DNA from: Blastomonas natatoria
Lineage (GTDB): Bacteria; Pseudomonadota; Alphaproteobacteria; Sphingomonadales; Sphingomonadaceae
NCBI RefSeq assembly: GCF_003201955.1
Contig: NZ_QJJM01000003.1
Span: 124,001 to 188,000, forward strand
DNA: 64,000 nucleotides
Reading direction: 5' to 3'
Made by a program: the position numbers and the translations under genes. The notes under the pieces were generated by a model. The model did not search any database and was not told the DNA's origin. It was given only the letters and a program-made list of their open reading frames with translations. The stretch's first letter is position 1; every line of letters starts with the position of its first letter. Shown here piece by piece: positions 52,736 to 60,581 of the stretch.

Positions 52736-53844
52736 AGGATCACCAGCTCTGCCTTGAGCGAACCGGATTGCTTCAACGCTTCCAGGATCGCAGCCAGATC
52801 GCTGGGCGATGCGCCGATCGCGTTGATGGTCTCGACAATCTCGGACAAGTTGGCACCTTTCGTGATTTCGAATGCCGGGTTCGTCTCTTCCTCGATCTCT
52901 ACCTGGCTGCGCTGTTCGACAGCGGTCTGACCCTGGCTGAACGGTGCGGGCTGCACGACCGTGGGGGCTTCCTGCACCTTCACCGTCAGCTTGCCATGAC
53001 TTACCGCCGCAGGCCCGATCCGCACCGCGCCATTGATAACGACCGTACCCGTGCGCGCGTTAACAATTACTTTCGCCGCAGCCTCGGCCGGGGTCACCGG
53101 AATGTTCTCAATTCGGGACATCATCAGCACGCGTTCCTGCGGCGTCACCGGGGCGGCGATCCGCACCGACACGGCATCATTGGCGACTGCCAGCGCATAG
53201 CCGAACTGGCCGTTGATCGCGTCTGCCACGCGCATCGCGGTGGTCAGGTCGGCATCGTTCAGGTTGAACAGCAGGTGCGGGCTCTGGTCGAACCCGGTGT
53301 CCACGGCGCGTTCCACCGTCGCCCCGCCGGCGATGCGACCGACCGACGGAATGTTGACCACCGTGTTGGATCCGTCCGCGCCGGTCACGCCCAGTCCGCC
53401 CACCGCCAGATTGCCCTGGGCCATGGCATAGATCTGTCCATCGGCACCCAGCAGCGGCATCATGATGAGCGTGCCGCCGCGCAGCGACTTGGCCTGGCCT
53501 ATGGCGGAAACGGTCACATCGAGGCGCTGGCCCGGCTTGGCCATCGGCGGCAGCTCGGCCGTGACCATGACCGCAGCGGCGTTGCGGGTGGCCGGGTTGA
53601 TGCCTGGCGGCAGCGTCAGGCCGAAGCGGTTGGTCACGCCGCGCATGGCGAGCGTGGCATATTGCAGATTGTCGTCGCCGGTTCCGGGCAGGCCGACCAC
53701 GATGCCATAGCCGGTCAGCTGGTTGGCACGCAGACCCTGGAATGCGCCAAGATCCTTGATCCGTTCGGCCTGGACAGGCTGTGTCGCGGCACACAGCGCC
53801 AGCAGCAGCGCGGCGAACATGCGGAAGGTTGAGGCAAGGGTCAT
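52732..53844 (-). CDS. flgI: FlgI, flagellar P-ring protein
   Basis: A 370-residue periplasmic protein forming the bushing in the peptidoglycan layer. A signal peptide (MFAALLLALCAATQPVQA) precedes ERIKDLGAFQGLRANQLTGY and GIVVGLPGTGDDN, typical of FlgI. The later block RIENIPVTPAEAAAKVIVNA followed by RTGTVVINGAV is also conserved. It follows flgH by 12 bases and overlaps flgJ. Confidence 0.95.
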   Translation of the reverse strand: MTLASTFRMFAALLLALCAATQPVQAERIKDLGAFQGLRANQLTGYGIVVGLPGTGDDNLQYATLAMRGVTNRFGLTLPPGINPATRNAAAVMVTAELPPMAKPGQRLDVTVSAIGQAKSLRGGTLIMMPLLGADGQIYAMAQGNLAVGGLGVTGADGSNTVVNIPSVGRIAGGATVERAVDTGFDQSPHLLFNLNDADLTTAMRVADAINGQFGYALAVANDAVSVRIAAPVTPQERVLMMSRIENIPVTPAEAAAKVIVNARTGTVVINGAVRIGPAAVSHGKLTVKVQEAPTVVQPAPFSQGQTAVEQRSQVEIEEETNPAFEITKGANLSEIVETINAIGASPSDLAAILEALKQSGSLKAELVIL

Positions 53845-53856
53845 GTCAAAGGGCCT

Positions 53857-54555
53857 TCAGAACGGGCTGATGATTTCGAAGAAGCGCTGCAACCAGCCCT
53901 TCTGGCTGGCGCGGGCGATCTCGCCGGTGCCGCCATAGATGATCTGCGCATTGGCAACGCGAGAGGAGGGAACGACATTCTCCGCGCTGATATCGACCGC
54001 GCGGACGATGCCGCTGAAGCGGATATGCTCTGCGCCGCGGTTGAGGCTGATGAGCTTTTCGCCGCGCACCAGCATCGTGCCGTTGGGATAGACCTCCGCG
54101 ATGGTCGCGGTGATCTGGCCCTGCAGCGAGTTGGATTGCTGCGCCGTACCCGTACCCTGGAAGCTGGTATTGCCTCCGGCGCCGATATCGCTGGGGCTGA
54201 AGAAGCTGAACGGGCCGGTCGCAGGCGGGGTCAGGCCGATGGTGCCATTGCGTTCGGTATTGGCGCCGTTGGACTTGGCCGCCTGGGTGCGTTCGACCAG
54301 CGCGATGGTCAGCACATCGCCCACCATCGCGGCACGTGCGCCATTGGTCAGCGCCGAATAGCCGTTGCTGGCCTGAAAGATCGCGCCATTGGGCACGGCA
54401 GGCGCCGGCTGCGGCATCGACAGGGTCGGCGCATAGTCCGGATCGGGCTGGATCGGCGCTTTCTTCTTCTTGGCAAGCGCCGGCGTTGCCGCGCAGAGCG
54501 CGACAACCAGAGCTGCCGTCAGGCCGTGGCGAAGAGAGGTGCGAAGCATTGTCAT
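53857..54555 (-). CDS. flgH: FlgH, flagellar L-ring protein (lipobox not canonical)
   Basis: A 232-residue outer-membrane ring protein. The family part is clear: IFQASNGYSALTNGARAAMV followed by GDVLTIALVERTQAAKSNG, and later LSLQGQ-type strands, RGEKLISLNRGAEHIRFSG and VANAQIIYGGTGEI. The signal peptide (LTAALVVALCAATPALA, then KKKKAP) looks like a type I cleavage site. The only nearby Cys is preceded by VAL, not LAG/LSG, so the usual FlgH lipid anchor is doubtful. It ends in a typical LQRFFEIISPF. Confidence 0.93.
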   Translation of the reverse strand: MTMLRTSLRHGLTAALVVALCAATPALAKKKKAPIQPDPDYAPTLSMPQPAPAVPNGAIFQASNGYSALTNGARAAMVGDVLTIALVERTQAAKSNGANTERNGTIGLTPPATGPFSFFSPSDIGAGGNTSFQGTGTAQQSNSLQGQITATIAEVYPNGTMLVRGEKLISLNRGAEHIRFSGIVRAVDISAENVVPSSRVANAQIIYGGTGEIARASQKGWLQRFFEIISPF

Positions 54556-54561
54556 CTATCC

Positions 54562-55353
54562 TCAGCCGACCTGCTGGTTGGCGAACTGGAGCATCTCGTC
54601 GGTCGCCTTGATCATCTTGGAATTGACCTCATAGGCGCGCTGCGTCTCGATCATGTCGACCAGCTCCTCGACGATATTGACGTTCGATCCTTCCAGCACG
54701 CCCTGGCGGATGGTGCCCCGGCCTTCGATGCCGGCTGCGCCGGTGACCGGCGGGCCGCTGGCGGCAGTCTGGGTGAGCAGATTGTTGCCGATCGACTGCA
54801 GGCCGGCGGGATTGACGAAGCTGGCAAGCTCCATCTGGCCCAGTTCGCTGGGATCGGTCTGCCCGGCAAGCGTTGCCGAAACCATGCCGTCCGAGCCGAT
54901 GGTGATGCTGGTGACGCCCGGCGGGATCTGGATGTTGGGGACGACCGGCAGGCCTTCCTGCGTGACCAGCAGACCGTCTGCGGTCTGGGTGAAATTGCCG
55001 GCGCGCGTGAAGGCAAAGCTGCCATCGGGCAGCTGCAGCTGGAAATAGCCATTGCCTTCGATCATCACGTCGAGCGCGTTGTTGGTGATCTGGGCCGAAC
55101 CCTGGGTTTCGATGCGGCTTGTGTTGGCGACCCGGACCCCGGTGCCGACCGAAAGGCCGGTGGCATAGCGGTTCTGCGCATCGGCGCGGGCGCCCGGAGC
55201 AATCTGCTGCTGATAGGCCAGCGATTCGAAATTGGCCCGGTCGCGCTTGAAACCGGTGGTGTTCACGTTCGCCAGGTTGTTGGCGATGACGCGCATCTTG
55301 GTGTTCTGTGCGTCCAGCCCGGTGCGGGCGACCTGAAGGGCTCCGTTGCTCAT
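54562..55353 (-). CDS. flgG: FlgG, distal rod protein
   Basis: A 263-residue distal rod subunit. The family N-terminus is present (ALQVARTGLDAQNTKMRVIA, NNLANVNTTGFKRDRANFE), followed by FFQ-type domain strands (IEGNGYFQLQLPDGSFAFTR) and the C-terminal helix (VEELVDMIETQRAYEVNSKM). It lies six bases before flgH. Confidence 0.95.
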   Translation of the reverse strand: MSNGALQVARTGLDAQNTKMRVIANNLANVNTTGFKRDRANFESLAYQQQIAPGARADAQNRYATGLSVGTGVRVANTSRIETQGSAQITNNALDVMIEGNGYFQLQLPDGSFAFTRAGNFTQTADGLLVTQEGLPVVPNIQIPPGVTSITIGSDGMVSATLAGQTDPSELGQMELASFVNPAGLQSIGNNLLTQTAASGPPVTGAAGIEGRGTIRQGVLEGSNVNIVEELVDMIETQRAYEVNSKMIKATDEMLQFANQQVG

Positions 55354-55377
55354 CTCTTCATTCTCCGTTCGTCAGGC

Positions 55378-56121
55378 TCAGCTCGGCATCCGCATGATGG
55401 ATGCGCCGCCATCGTCCATTTCCTGCGCGGTGGTCAGCATCTTGACCTGGGTTTCCCAGGCACGGCTGGCCTCGATCATGTCGACCAGCGCCTGGGTCAT
55501 GTTCACATTCGATCCTTCCAGCGCCCCGGTGGTTACCGTGGCATCGGGATCTTCGGGCAGGGCGCCGTCATTCGGCACCCGGAAAAGGCCATCAAGGCCC
55601 TTCTTGATGTCGCTGCCTTGCGGGCTGACCAGCTTGAGCCGGCCCGCCTCGATCGGCTGGTTGGGATCGCCGCCGGCTGGCACGATCGAGATCGCGCCGT
55701 CGGACGAGATGCTGATCTTGTCCGCCTGGGGCAGCGTGATGGGGCCGCCTTGGCCGAGAACGGGATGCCCGTCCCCGGTGGTCAGCAGCCCGCTTTCGTT
55801 GACCATCAGGTCGCCGCGCCGGGTATAGGCCTCTGCACCGTCGGGCGCCTGGACGCCGAGCAGCGCGTCGCCATTGAGCGCGATGTCCAGCGCCCCGCCG
55901 GTCATCTCGACCGTGCCCGCGTTCATGTCTGCGCCGACCACGGCCTCGCTGGTCGAGGCGCGGCTGGCCAGACCGTCGCCCTGCACATAGAGCGCACGGG
56001 CATTGACGATCTCTGCACGAAAGCCTGTCGTGTCGGCATTCGCCATGTTGTTGGCGATCGCCGTCTGGCGGTTCATGATGCCCTGCATGGCTTTCAGGTT
56101 GATGTGGATCATCTTGTCCAT
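55378..56121 (-). CDS. flgF: FlgF, proximal rod protein
   Basis: A 247-residue rod protein of the FlgF/G family. MDKMIHINLKAMQGIMNRQT and then AIANNMANADTTGFRAEIVN form the N-terminal helix. GALEGSNVNMTQALVDMIEA is the shared C-terminal signature. It lies between flgE (49 bases upstream) and flgG. Confidence 0.92.
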   Translation of the reverse strand: MDKMIHINLKAMQGIMNRQTAIANNMANADTTGFRAEIVNARALYVQGDGLASRASTSEAVVGADMNAGTVEMTGGALDIALNGDALLGVQAPDGAEAYTRRGDLMVNESGLLTTGDGHPVLGQGGPITLPQADKISISSDGAISIVPAGGDPNQPIEAGRLKLVSPQGSDIKKGLDGLFRVPNDGALPEDPDATVTTGALEGSNVNMTQALVDMIEASRAWETQVKMLTTAQEMDDGGASIMRMPS

Positions 56122-56170
56122 GTCAGGGCACCTTGGTGTTTTGCTTTACAATCGGGTTAAGCGCCGGTCA

Positions 56171-57001
56171 TCAGACCTGCAGGTTGACGATCGTCTGGGT
56201 CAGCGTGTTGGCGGTTTCGAGCGCCTGGGCGTTCGCCTGGAAGTTGCGCTGGGCGGCGATCAGGCTCACCAGCTCTTCGGTCAGGTCGATATTGGCCGCT
56301 TCCAGCGTACCCGAGCGCACCGTGCCGAGAGGGCCGTTGCCTGCCTGGTTGAGCAGTGCGGTCCCCGAAATGCCGGTCGCCTGCCAATGCGCATCGCCAA
56401 TCGGGCGAAGGCCTTCGGCTGCAGCAAAGCTGGCCATCGCGATGGCCCCCAGACGGGTCGAGCTGCCGTTGGAGAAGGTGGCGGTCACCACGCCTTCATC
56501 GCCGATCGTGATGTTGGACAGCACTGCAGTGGCATCATTGGGGTCGTTCTGCGGCAGCACGAAGTCGAACATGTCGGCCTGGGTATTGCCCGTCACCTGG
56601 CCGTTTGCGTCGACGGGCAGCATCTGAACCTTGTTGCCGATATTGTCGACGACCTCGCGGTTGACGTTCACCGAGAAGGAACCGTTGCGGGTATAGCTCT
56701 GCACCTGGCGCGGTGCGGGACCTTCCACCACGAAGAAGCCGTCACCGGCAATCGCGAGGTCCAGCGTGCGATCGGTCGTGTTGAGCGAACCTTGCGTGAA
56801 CTGCTGGATGATGCCGGTCAGGCGCACGCCCTGTCCCGCCACGGAGCGGGTGCTCTGGGTCGGAGCGGAAGCGAACAGGTCACCAAAATTGGCCTTGCTC
56901 TTCTTGAAGCCGGTCGAGTTGCTGTTGGCGATGTTGTTCGAAACGGTCGCGAGATCGGTCTGGGCCGCTTTCAGGCCGCTGAGAGAGGTGATGAAGGACA
57001 T
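56171..57001 (-). CDS. flgE: FlgE, compact hook protein
   Basis: A 276-residue hook subunit, much shorter than the 400-plus residues of E. coli FlgE. The N-terminal rod/hook motif (GLKAAQTDLATVSNNIANSN, STGFKKSKANFGDLFA) and the C-terminal helix (LTEELVSLIAAQRNFQANAQ) are intact. The outer D2 domain seems to be missing or minimal. The AIAGDGFFVVEG strand and the AAEGLRPIGDAHW segment are typical FlgE. It follows flgD by 53 bases. Confidence 0.93.
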   Translation of the reverse strand: MSFITSLSGLKAAQTDLATVSNNIANSNSTGFKKSKANFGDLFASAPTQSTRSVAGQGVRLTGIIQQFTQGSLNTTDRTLDLAIAGDGFFVVEGPAPRQVQSYTRNGSFSVNVNREVVDNIGNKVQMLPVDANGQVTGNTQADMFDFVLPQNDPNDATAVLSNITIGDEGVVTATFSNGSSTRLGAIAMASFAAAEGLRPIGDAHWQATGISGTALLNQAGNGPLGTVRSGTLEAANIDLTEELVSLIAAQRNFQANAQALETANTLTQTIVNLQV

Positions 57002-57054
57002 TTGGGCTACTCCTCAGTGTAATTGCGTGGATCGGGTTGTTGAAGGCGGATGCG

Positions 57055-57711
57055 TCAGGCGATGCGCTTGGCGCTGGAGGCTAAGATGGAACCGGCAGGC
57101 GTGACCAGCATGGCGTCGGCGCCGACGCTGCTGGATTCGACGGCCGTGACCGGCAGCCAGGTCGAAACGGTGGAGGGTGCCGCTCCCTTGATGCGCACCT
57201 TGAGCGGGCCGATATCGGCCGGGTTGCCATTATCGTCCTCGCTGATCAGCTGGAACGGAACCTTGCCCGCCTGCAGATCGCCCATGGCCTGGGTGTGGAT
57301 GACGTTGCCTGCGCTATCGAGCCATTCGAGCGAGACATTGCTCGCCGGGGTGTTGAGCGTGAACTCGCCGGCGTAGCGGCCCTGCGCATCGGAATAGGCG
57401 GTGTCGCCATCCTGCAGCACCGACCGGCCGATGAAGTTCGAGGCTTCGGCCAGCCGCGACGTCCCGAACGATCCTGCGATCGCCTTGAGCGACGCATTCA
57501 TCTCGGTGATGCCGGCCACCTGGCTGAATTGCGCCATCTGCGCGACCATTGCCTGGTTGTCGACCGGATCGAACGGATCCTGGAACTTCAGCTGGGCGGT
57601 CATCAGCTGCAGGAACGATGCCTGACCGAGCGATTCCTGGCTGTTCTTCGAGGCAACCGGCTCGGTCTTCTTCTGCAGACTCGATACGAAGTCATTGGTG
57701 ATCGTCGTCAT
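57055..57711 (-). CDS. flgD: FlgD, hook cap protein
   Basis: A 218-residue hook scaffolding protein. The N-terminal FlgD region reads QASFLQLMTAQLKFQDPFDP and then VDNQAMVAQMAQFSQVAGI. A beta-sandwich Ig-like domain follows (SNVSLEWLDSAGNVIHTQAM). It overlaps flgC by ATGA. Confidence 0.94.
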   Translation of the reverse strand: MTTITNDFVSSLQKKTEPVASKNSQESLGQASFLQLMTAQLKFQDPFDPVDNQAMVAQMAQFSQVAGITEMNASLKAIAGSFGTSRLAEASNFIGRSVLQDGDTAYSDAQGRYAGEFTLNTPASNVSLEWLDSAGNVIHTQAMGDLQAGKVPFQLISEDDNGNPADIGPLKVRIKGAAPSTVSTWLPVTAVESSSVGADAMLVTPAGSILASSAKRIA

Positions 57712-58112
57712 TTGCCCATCCTCACGGTATCGAGGATCAGCGACTTGGCCGTCTGCATCACCTGCACGTTGTTCTGGTACTGCCGGGCGGTTTCCAGCAT
57801 ATCGATCAGCTCGGCGGTCTCATCGACCCCGGCATCCCAGACATAGCCTTCGCCATCGGCCAGCGGATTGGTCGGATCGTGCCGTCTGACCGGCTTGATG
57901 TCCGACTGGATGACCTTTTCCACCTGCACGGTGGCGACGCCGGGGCGTTCCTCGATCGTCTTGAAAACCGGCTTGATAGCGCGATAGGCCTCGGCCTCGC
58001 TCGCATAGGTGGTGCGCGCGTTCGCCAGGTTCGATGCGGTCGTGTTCATCCGCGACAGCTGCGCCGACATCGCGCGGCCGGAAATGTCGAAGATGTTCAT
58101 GGGACCGGGCAT
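57708..58112 (-). CDS. flgC: FlgC, proximal rod protein
   Basis: A 134-residue rod subunit. MNIFDISGRAMSAQLSRMNT and ASNLANARTTYASEAEAYRA give the start; the C-terminal helix is TAELIDMLETARQYQNNVQV. The start at 58112 has GGGAGAA six bases upstream; an inner ATG at 58100 is possible. It follows flgB by three bases. Confidence 0.94.
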   Translation of the reverse strand: MPGPMNIFDISGRAMSAQLSRMNTTASNLANARTTYASEAEAYRAIKPVFKTIEERPGVATVQVEKVIQSDIKPVRRHDPTNPLADGEGYVWDAGVDETAELIDMLETARQYQNNVQVMQTAKSLILDTVRMGK

Positions 58113-58115
58113 GGC

Positions 58116-58466
58116 TTATTCTCCCTTGATCGCGCGGGTCAGCGTCGCGACGCGGCCCTCAAGGAAGGAAAGCGTGGTCGAATAGCCGATGGCATTCTCG
58201 GCAAACAGCGTCTGTTCGGTCGACAGTTCCACCGTGTTGCCGTCCATCGAAGGCTGCAGCGGCACGCGATAGCCGGCATTGTCGCCCAGCGCAGCGTCCA
58301 GCGTGTCGCCGCTCTGCACGCGCTGCATGGCCTTGTCGAAATCCAGGTCACGCGCCTTGTATCCGGGAGTGCCGGCATTGGCGATGTTCGATGCCAGCAT
58401 CGACAGCCGCTGCGATCGCAGCTGCAGCGCCGTGCCGTGCATTCCGAAGATCCTGTCTGCCCCCAT
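58116..58466 (-). CDS. flgB: FlgB, proximal rod protein, first gene of the flgB-L operon
   Basis: A 116-residue rod subunit. The start MGADRIFGMHGTALQLRSQR leads into the SMLASNIANAGTPGYKARDL signature. The C-terminal part (ENAIGYSTTLSFLEGRVATL) forms the second helix. AGAGGA precedes the ATG at 58466. A sigma-54 promoter (58540-58556) lies 74 bases upstream on the same strand, so the whole flgB-L operon is probably RpoN-controlled. Confidence 0.94.
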   Translation of the reverse strand: MGADRIFGMHGTALQLRSQRLSMLASNIANAGTPGYKARDLDFDKAMQRVQSGDTLDAALGDNAGYRVPLQPSMDGNTVELSTEQTLFAENAIGYSTTLSFLEGRVATLTRAIKGE

Positions 58467-58539
58467 GGGACCATTCCTCTTAACCTGTGGCTGCACCTGC
58501 CGTCTTAAGCGATGGACAGAATGCGTCGCCCAAGGGAGA

Positions 58540-58556
58540 AGCAAAGCCTGTGCCAA
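58540..58556 (-). promoter_or_regulatory. Sigma-54 (-24/-12) promoter of the flgB operon
   Basis: On the minus strand TTGGCACAGGCTTTGCT matches the TGGCAC-N5-TTGC consensus, with the required 10 bases between GG and GC. The predicted start site is near 58529, giving a leader of about 63 bases to flgB. Confidence 0.8.
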
Positions 58557-58630
58557 TTGCTGCAAGCGCCGGAAATCTGCGGTTCTTGACGCGCGGGGTC
58601 CGGGTCCTGCGTCAACAAACCGTGGGTGGG

Positions 58631-58669
58631 TGGCAATTTTCTGCCATCCCGGCGGCAATTTTCTGCCGC
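58631..58669. promoter_or_regulatory. Tandem dyads, candidate activator (enhancer) sites
   Basis: GGCAATTTTCTGCC occurs twice, at 58632-58645 and 58654-58667, 22 bases apart (two helical turns). Each copy is itself a dyad (GGCA-N6-TGCC; the second extends to GCGGCA/TGCCGC). The sites lie about 110 and 132 bases upstream of the predicted flgB start site, ideal for a sigma-54 activator such as FlbD. They also lie 37-74 bases before the divergent MotA-like gene. Confidence 0.65.
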
Positions 58670-58704
58670 TGCATCCGGCGACCGGGGGTTTGAACGGATA
58701 CGCA

Positions 58705-59406
58705 ATGTCGATTGCCGCTTTTCTCGATCCTGTCGCTCTGCTCGGCGTGGCGGGCACCAGCTTTGCCGTCGCCTGGGCGCAGAACGGCACTACCGCTGCG
58801 ATGAGCGGCCTTTCCGCCTTGCGCCGCGAATTGTGGCTGAAGGTGCAGGAACAGGCCGATGAAGGCCATCGGGCCGTGCTGCGCATCGAGCATGTCGTCG
58901 AAAGTCGTGGCCTGAGTTGCGCCGACCGCGTCAAGTCGGGCGGAGCCTTCGTCTCTGCCGCAGCCGATGCCCTGGCCAATCACCATTCGCTCGATGGCTT
59001 TCAGGCTGCGATCATCCGGCTGGCGGCGCATCGTCGTGCGCGCCTGACCGCCATGGTGCGTTTCTGGGAGAACGTCGCCGATTGCGCGCCCGCGATGGGC
59101 ATGCTGGGCACGGTGATCGGCCTGATCCTGCTGTTCGGCAATGTAAGCGACGCTGCCTCGATCGGGCGGGCCATGGCGGTCGCGCTTCTGACCACCTTAT
59201 ATGGCCTGGTACTCGCCAACGTGATCGCCGGGCCGATCGCGCAGCGGCTGGCGCGGATCGCGGGCGAACAACTGGGCTGGGAAGAGGACGCGGCAAGGCG
59301 GCTGGTCGAGATCGGCCGACGGGAATATGCCGATATCGCCGCCGCTGCGCAGAAACGCCAGGAAGAGGCCGAAGCCAGGGCTGCGCGTCCGGCGGAGCAT
59401 ATATGA
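58705..59406 (+). CDS. MotA/TolQ/ExbB-like proton-channel protein
   Basis: A 233-residue membrane protein with an N-terminal span and a helical cytoplasmic part. Two C-terminal spans match the MotA/TolQ/ExbB signature: CAPAMGMLGTVIGLILLFGN and then AMAVALLTTLYGLVLANVIA. It is shorter than MotA. It starts at ATG 58705 and overlaps the next gene (a MotB-like mini protein) by ATGA. It is divergent from flgB across a sigma-54/enhancer region, so it is probably a flagellar accessory or second stator. The true stator motA/motB is at 48134-50011. Confidence 0.8.
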   Translation: MSIAAFLDPVALLGVAGTSFAVAWAQNGTTAAMSGLSALRRELWLKVQEQADEGHRAVLRIEHVVESRGLSCADRVKSGGAFVSAAADALANHHSLDGFQAAIIRLAAHRRARLTAMVRFWENVADCAPAMGMLGTVIGLILLFGNVSDAASIGRAMAVALLTTLYGLVLANVIAGPIAQRLARIAGEQLGWEEDAARRLVEIGRREYADIAAAAQKRQEEAEARAARPAEHI

Positions 59407-59885
59407 CGCCTGCGCAGCGGACCACCTTGTCGTTTCTGGACCTGGCCTTGATCATGACCGGCGTGATGGCGATGATCGCCAGCGTCGGCGATCGGCATCC
59501 GGCGGTTGCGCAGGCGATATCGGAGCGGTTCGAGCCTTCCGAAGCCAGGCGCGCCCGGCAGGTGCAGCTTCAGCTCGCAAGCCTGTTCGAGCCGCAGGAC
59601 GCGCGGCTGACGGCAAAGGGCAGGCAGGCGATTGCCGCCCTGGGCGGCAAGAACCGGCAGGCGGAATTCGCCATTGCCGTGCCGGTGGTTGCCGCGAGCG
59701 GTGTCTCCCGGCTTGATCGGTGGGAACTTGCCGCAGCGCGCACCGCCGCGATCATGCGGGCTCTGGCCGACCAGGGCGTCGGCGACAGTTCCATGGTGCC
59801 CGATCTGGCGCGACCGGGCGGCAGGGCAGGGGGCGCGGCGCAGGCGGTACGGATCACCATCCGGGCGCGCCCGGCCCATCGTTGA
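59403..59885 (+). CDS. MotB-like mini protein, partner of the MotA-like gene
   Basis: A 160-residue protein. An N-terminal membrane span (TLSFLDLALIMTGVMAMIA) carries an Asp at residue 13, the position type used for proton binding in MotB/ExbD/TolR. The soluble part resembles a reduced OmpA-like domain: ASLFEPQDARLTAKGRQAIA and later RWELAAARTAAIMRALADQG. The canonical peptidoglycan-binding TD...R motif is incomplete. The ATGA overlap with the upstream gene shows paired translation. The flgA promoter starts eight bases after its stop. Confidence 0.7.
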   Translation: MTPAQRTTLSFLDLALIMTGVMAMIASVGDRHPAVAQAISERFEPSEARRARQVQLQLASLFEPQDARLTAKGRQAIAALGGKNRQAEFAIAVPVVAASGVSRLDRWELAAARTAAIMRALADQGVGDSSMVPDLARPGGRAGGAAQAVRITIRARPAHR

Positions 59886-59892
59886 TCAGTTT

Positions 59893-59909
59893 CTGGCACG
59901 GACCTTGCT
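59893..59909 (+). promoter_or_regulatory. Sigma-54 promoter of flgA
   Basis: CTGGCACGGACCTTGCT matches the -24/-12 consensus with exact spacing. The predicted start near 59920 gives a 22-base leader containing AAAGGA six bases before the flgA ATG. Confidence 0.8.
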
Positions 59910-59941
59910 GTGACCGGGGCACAGTCATCAAAGGACCGTCC

Positions 59942-60490
59942 ATGCCCCATTTCAAACCTCGCCTGGCGTTCAGCCTTGCCGTGCCCCTGCTGACCCTGTC
60001 TGCGGTGGCCCAGGCTCAGGCCATTCAGGATCTGAGCGAAATCGACGTGCTGGTCGCAGCGACCATGGGCGCGGGCATCGGCGAACCCGGCGGCGCTCGC
60101 GCTCCGGTGGATCGTCGGCTCAAGCTCAAGGCATGTCCGGTGGCGCTTGAAGTGACGGGCCCCGATCTGGGCGCTGCCGCGGTGCGCTGCCCGGCGCTGG
60201 GCTGGCGCATTCGCGTTCCGCTCGATCTGGCCGCCGAACGGCAGCAGTCCGTGTCCGTGGCGCGCCCGGGCCAGGGACGTGCAGCAGCAGCGCAGGGCGC
60301 AGAAGCGGTCAAGCGCGGCGAACCCATCCTGCTCACCGTCGACCGGCCGATGTTCTCGCTCTCGCGCGTGATGATCGCCGACAAGGACGGCCGGGTGGGC
60401 GAAGTCATTCCGGTGCGTGACGATCCCAGGGGCAAGCCCATCTTCGTGCGCATCGTCGAACCCGGCCGGGCCACCATCCTCAGTAACTGA
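59942..60490 (+). CDS. flgA: FlgA, P-ring assembly chaperone
   Basis: A 182-residue periplasmic protein with a signal peptide (LAFSLAVPLLTLSAVAQAQA). A SAF-like/FlgA C-terminal domain follows, containing VKRGEPILLTVDRPMFSLSR and GEVIPVRDDPRGKPIFVRIV. It chaperones FlgI in P-ring formation. The N-terminal SAF part is short. It has its own sigma-54 promoter. FlgM follows after a 91-base gap. Confidence 0.85.
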   Translation: MPHFKPRLAFSLAVPLLTLSAVAQAQAIQDLSEIDVLVAATMGAGIGEPGGARAPVDRRLKLKACPVALEVTGPDLGAAAVRCPALGWRIRVPLDLAAERQQSVSVARPGQGRAAAAQGAEAVKRGEPILLTVDRPMFSLSRVMIADKDGRVGEVIPVRDDPRGKPIFVRIVEPGRATILSN

Positions 60491-60542
60491 GCCGTTTACC
60501 AGCGCGTGCAAGATCGCGTTAACCCTTTGTCAAAAAATCGCC

Positions 60543-60569
60543 TTAAGCAACCCGTGCGAAGGCCGTTAA
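60543..60569 (+). promoter_or_regulatory. Sigma-28-like element upstream of flgM
   Basis: TTAA-N15-GCCGTTAA matches the flagellar sigma-28 pattern with one mismatch in the -10. It lies very close to the flgM start, so if used the transcript would favour the downstream ATG at 60606. FlgM is the anti-sigma-28 factor, which fits autoregulation. Confidence 0.35.
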
Positions 60570-60581
60570 AGGACGTAAGTC

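Noticed and set aside
54025-56160. 711-codon plus-strand frame opposite flgH-flgF
   Set aside because: It spans three well-supported flagellar genes on the other strand; composition is typical of an antisense frame.
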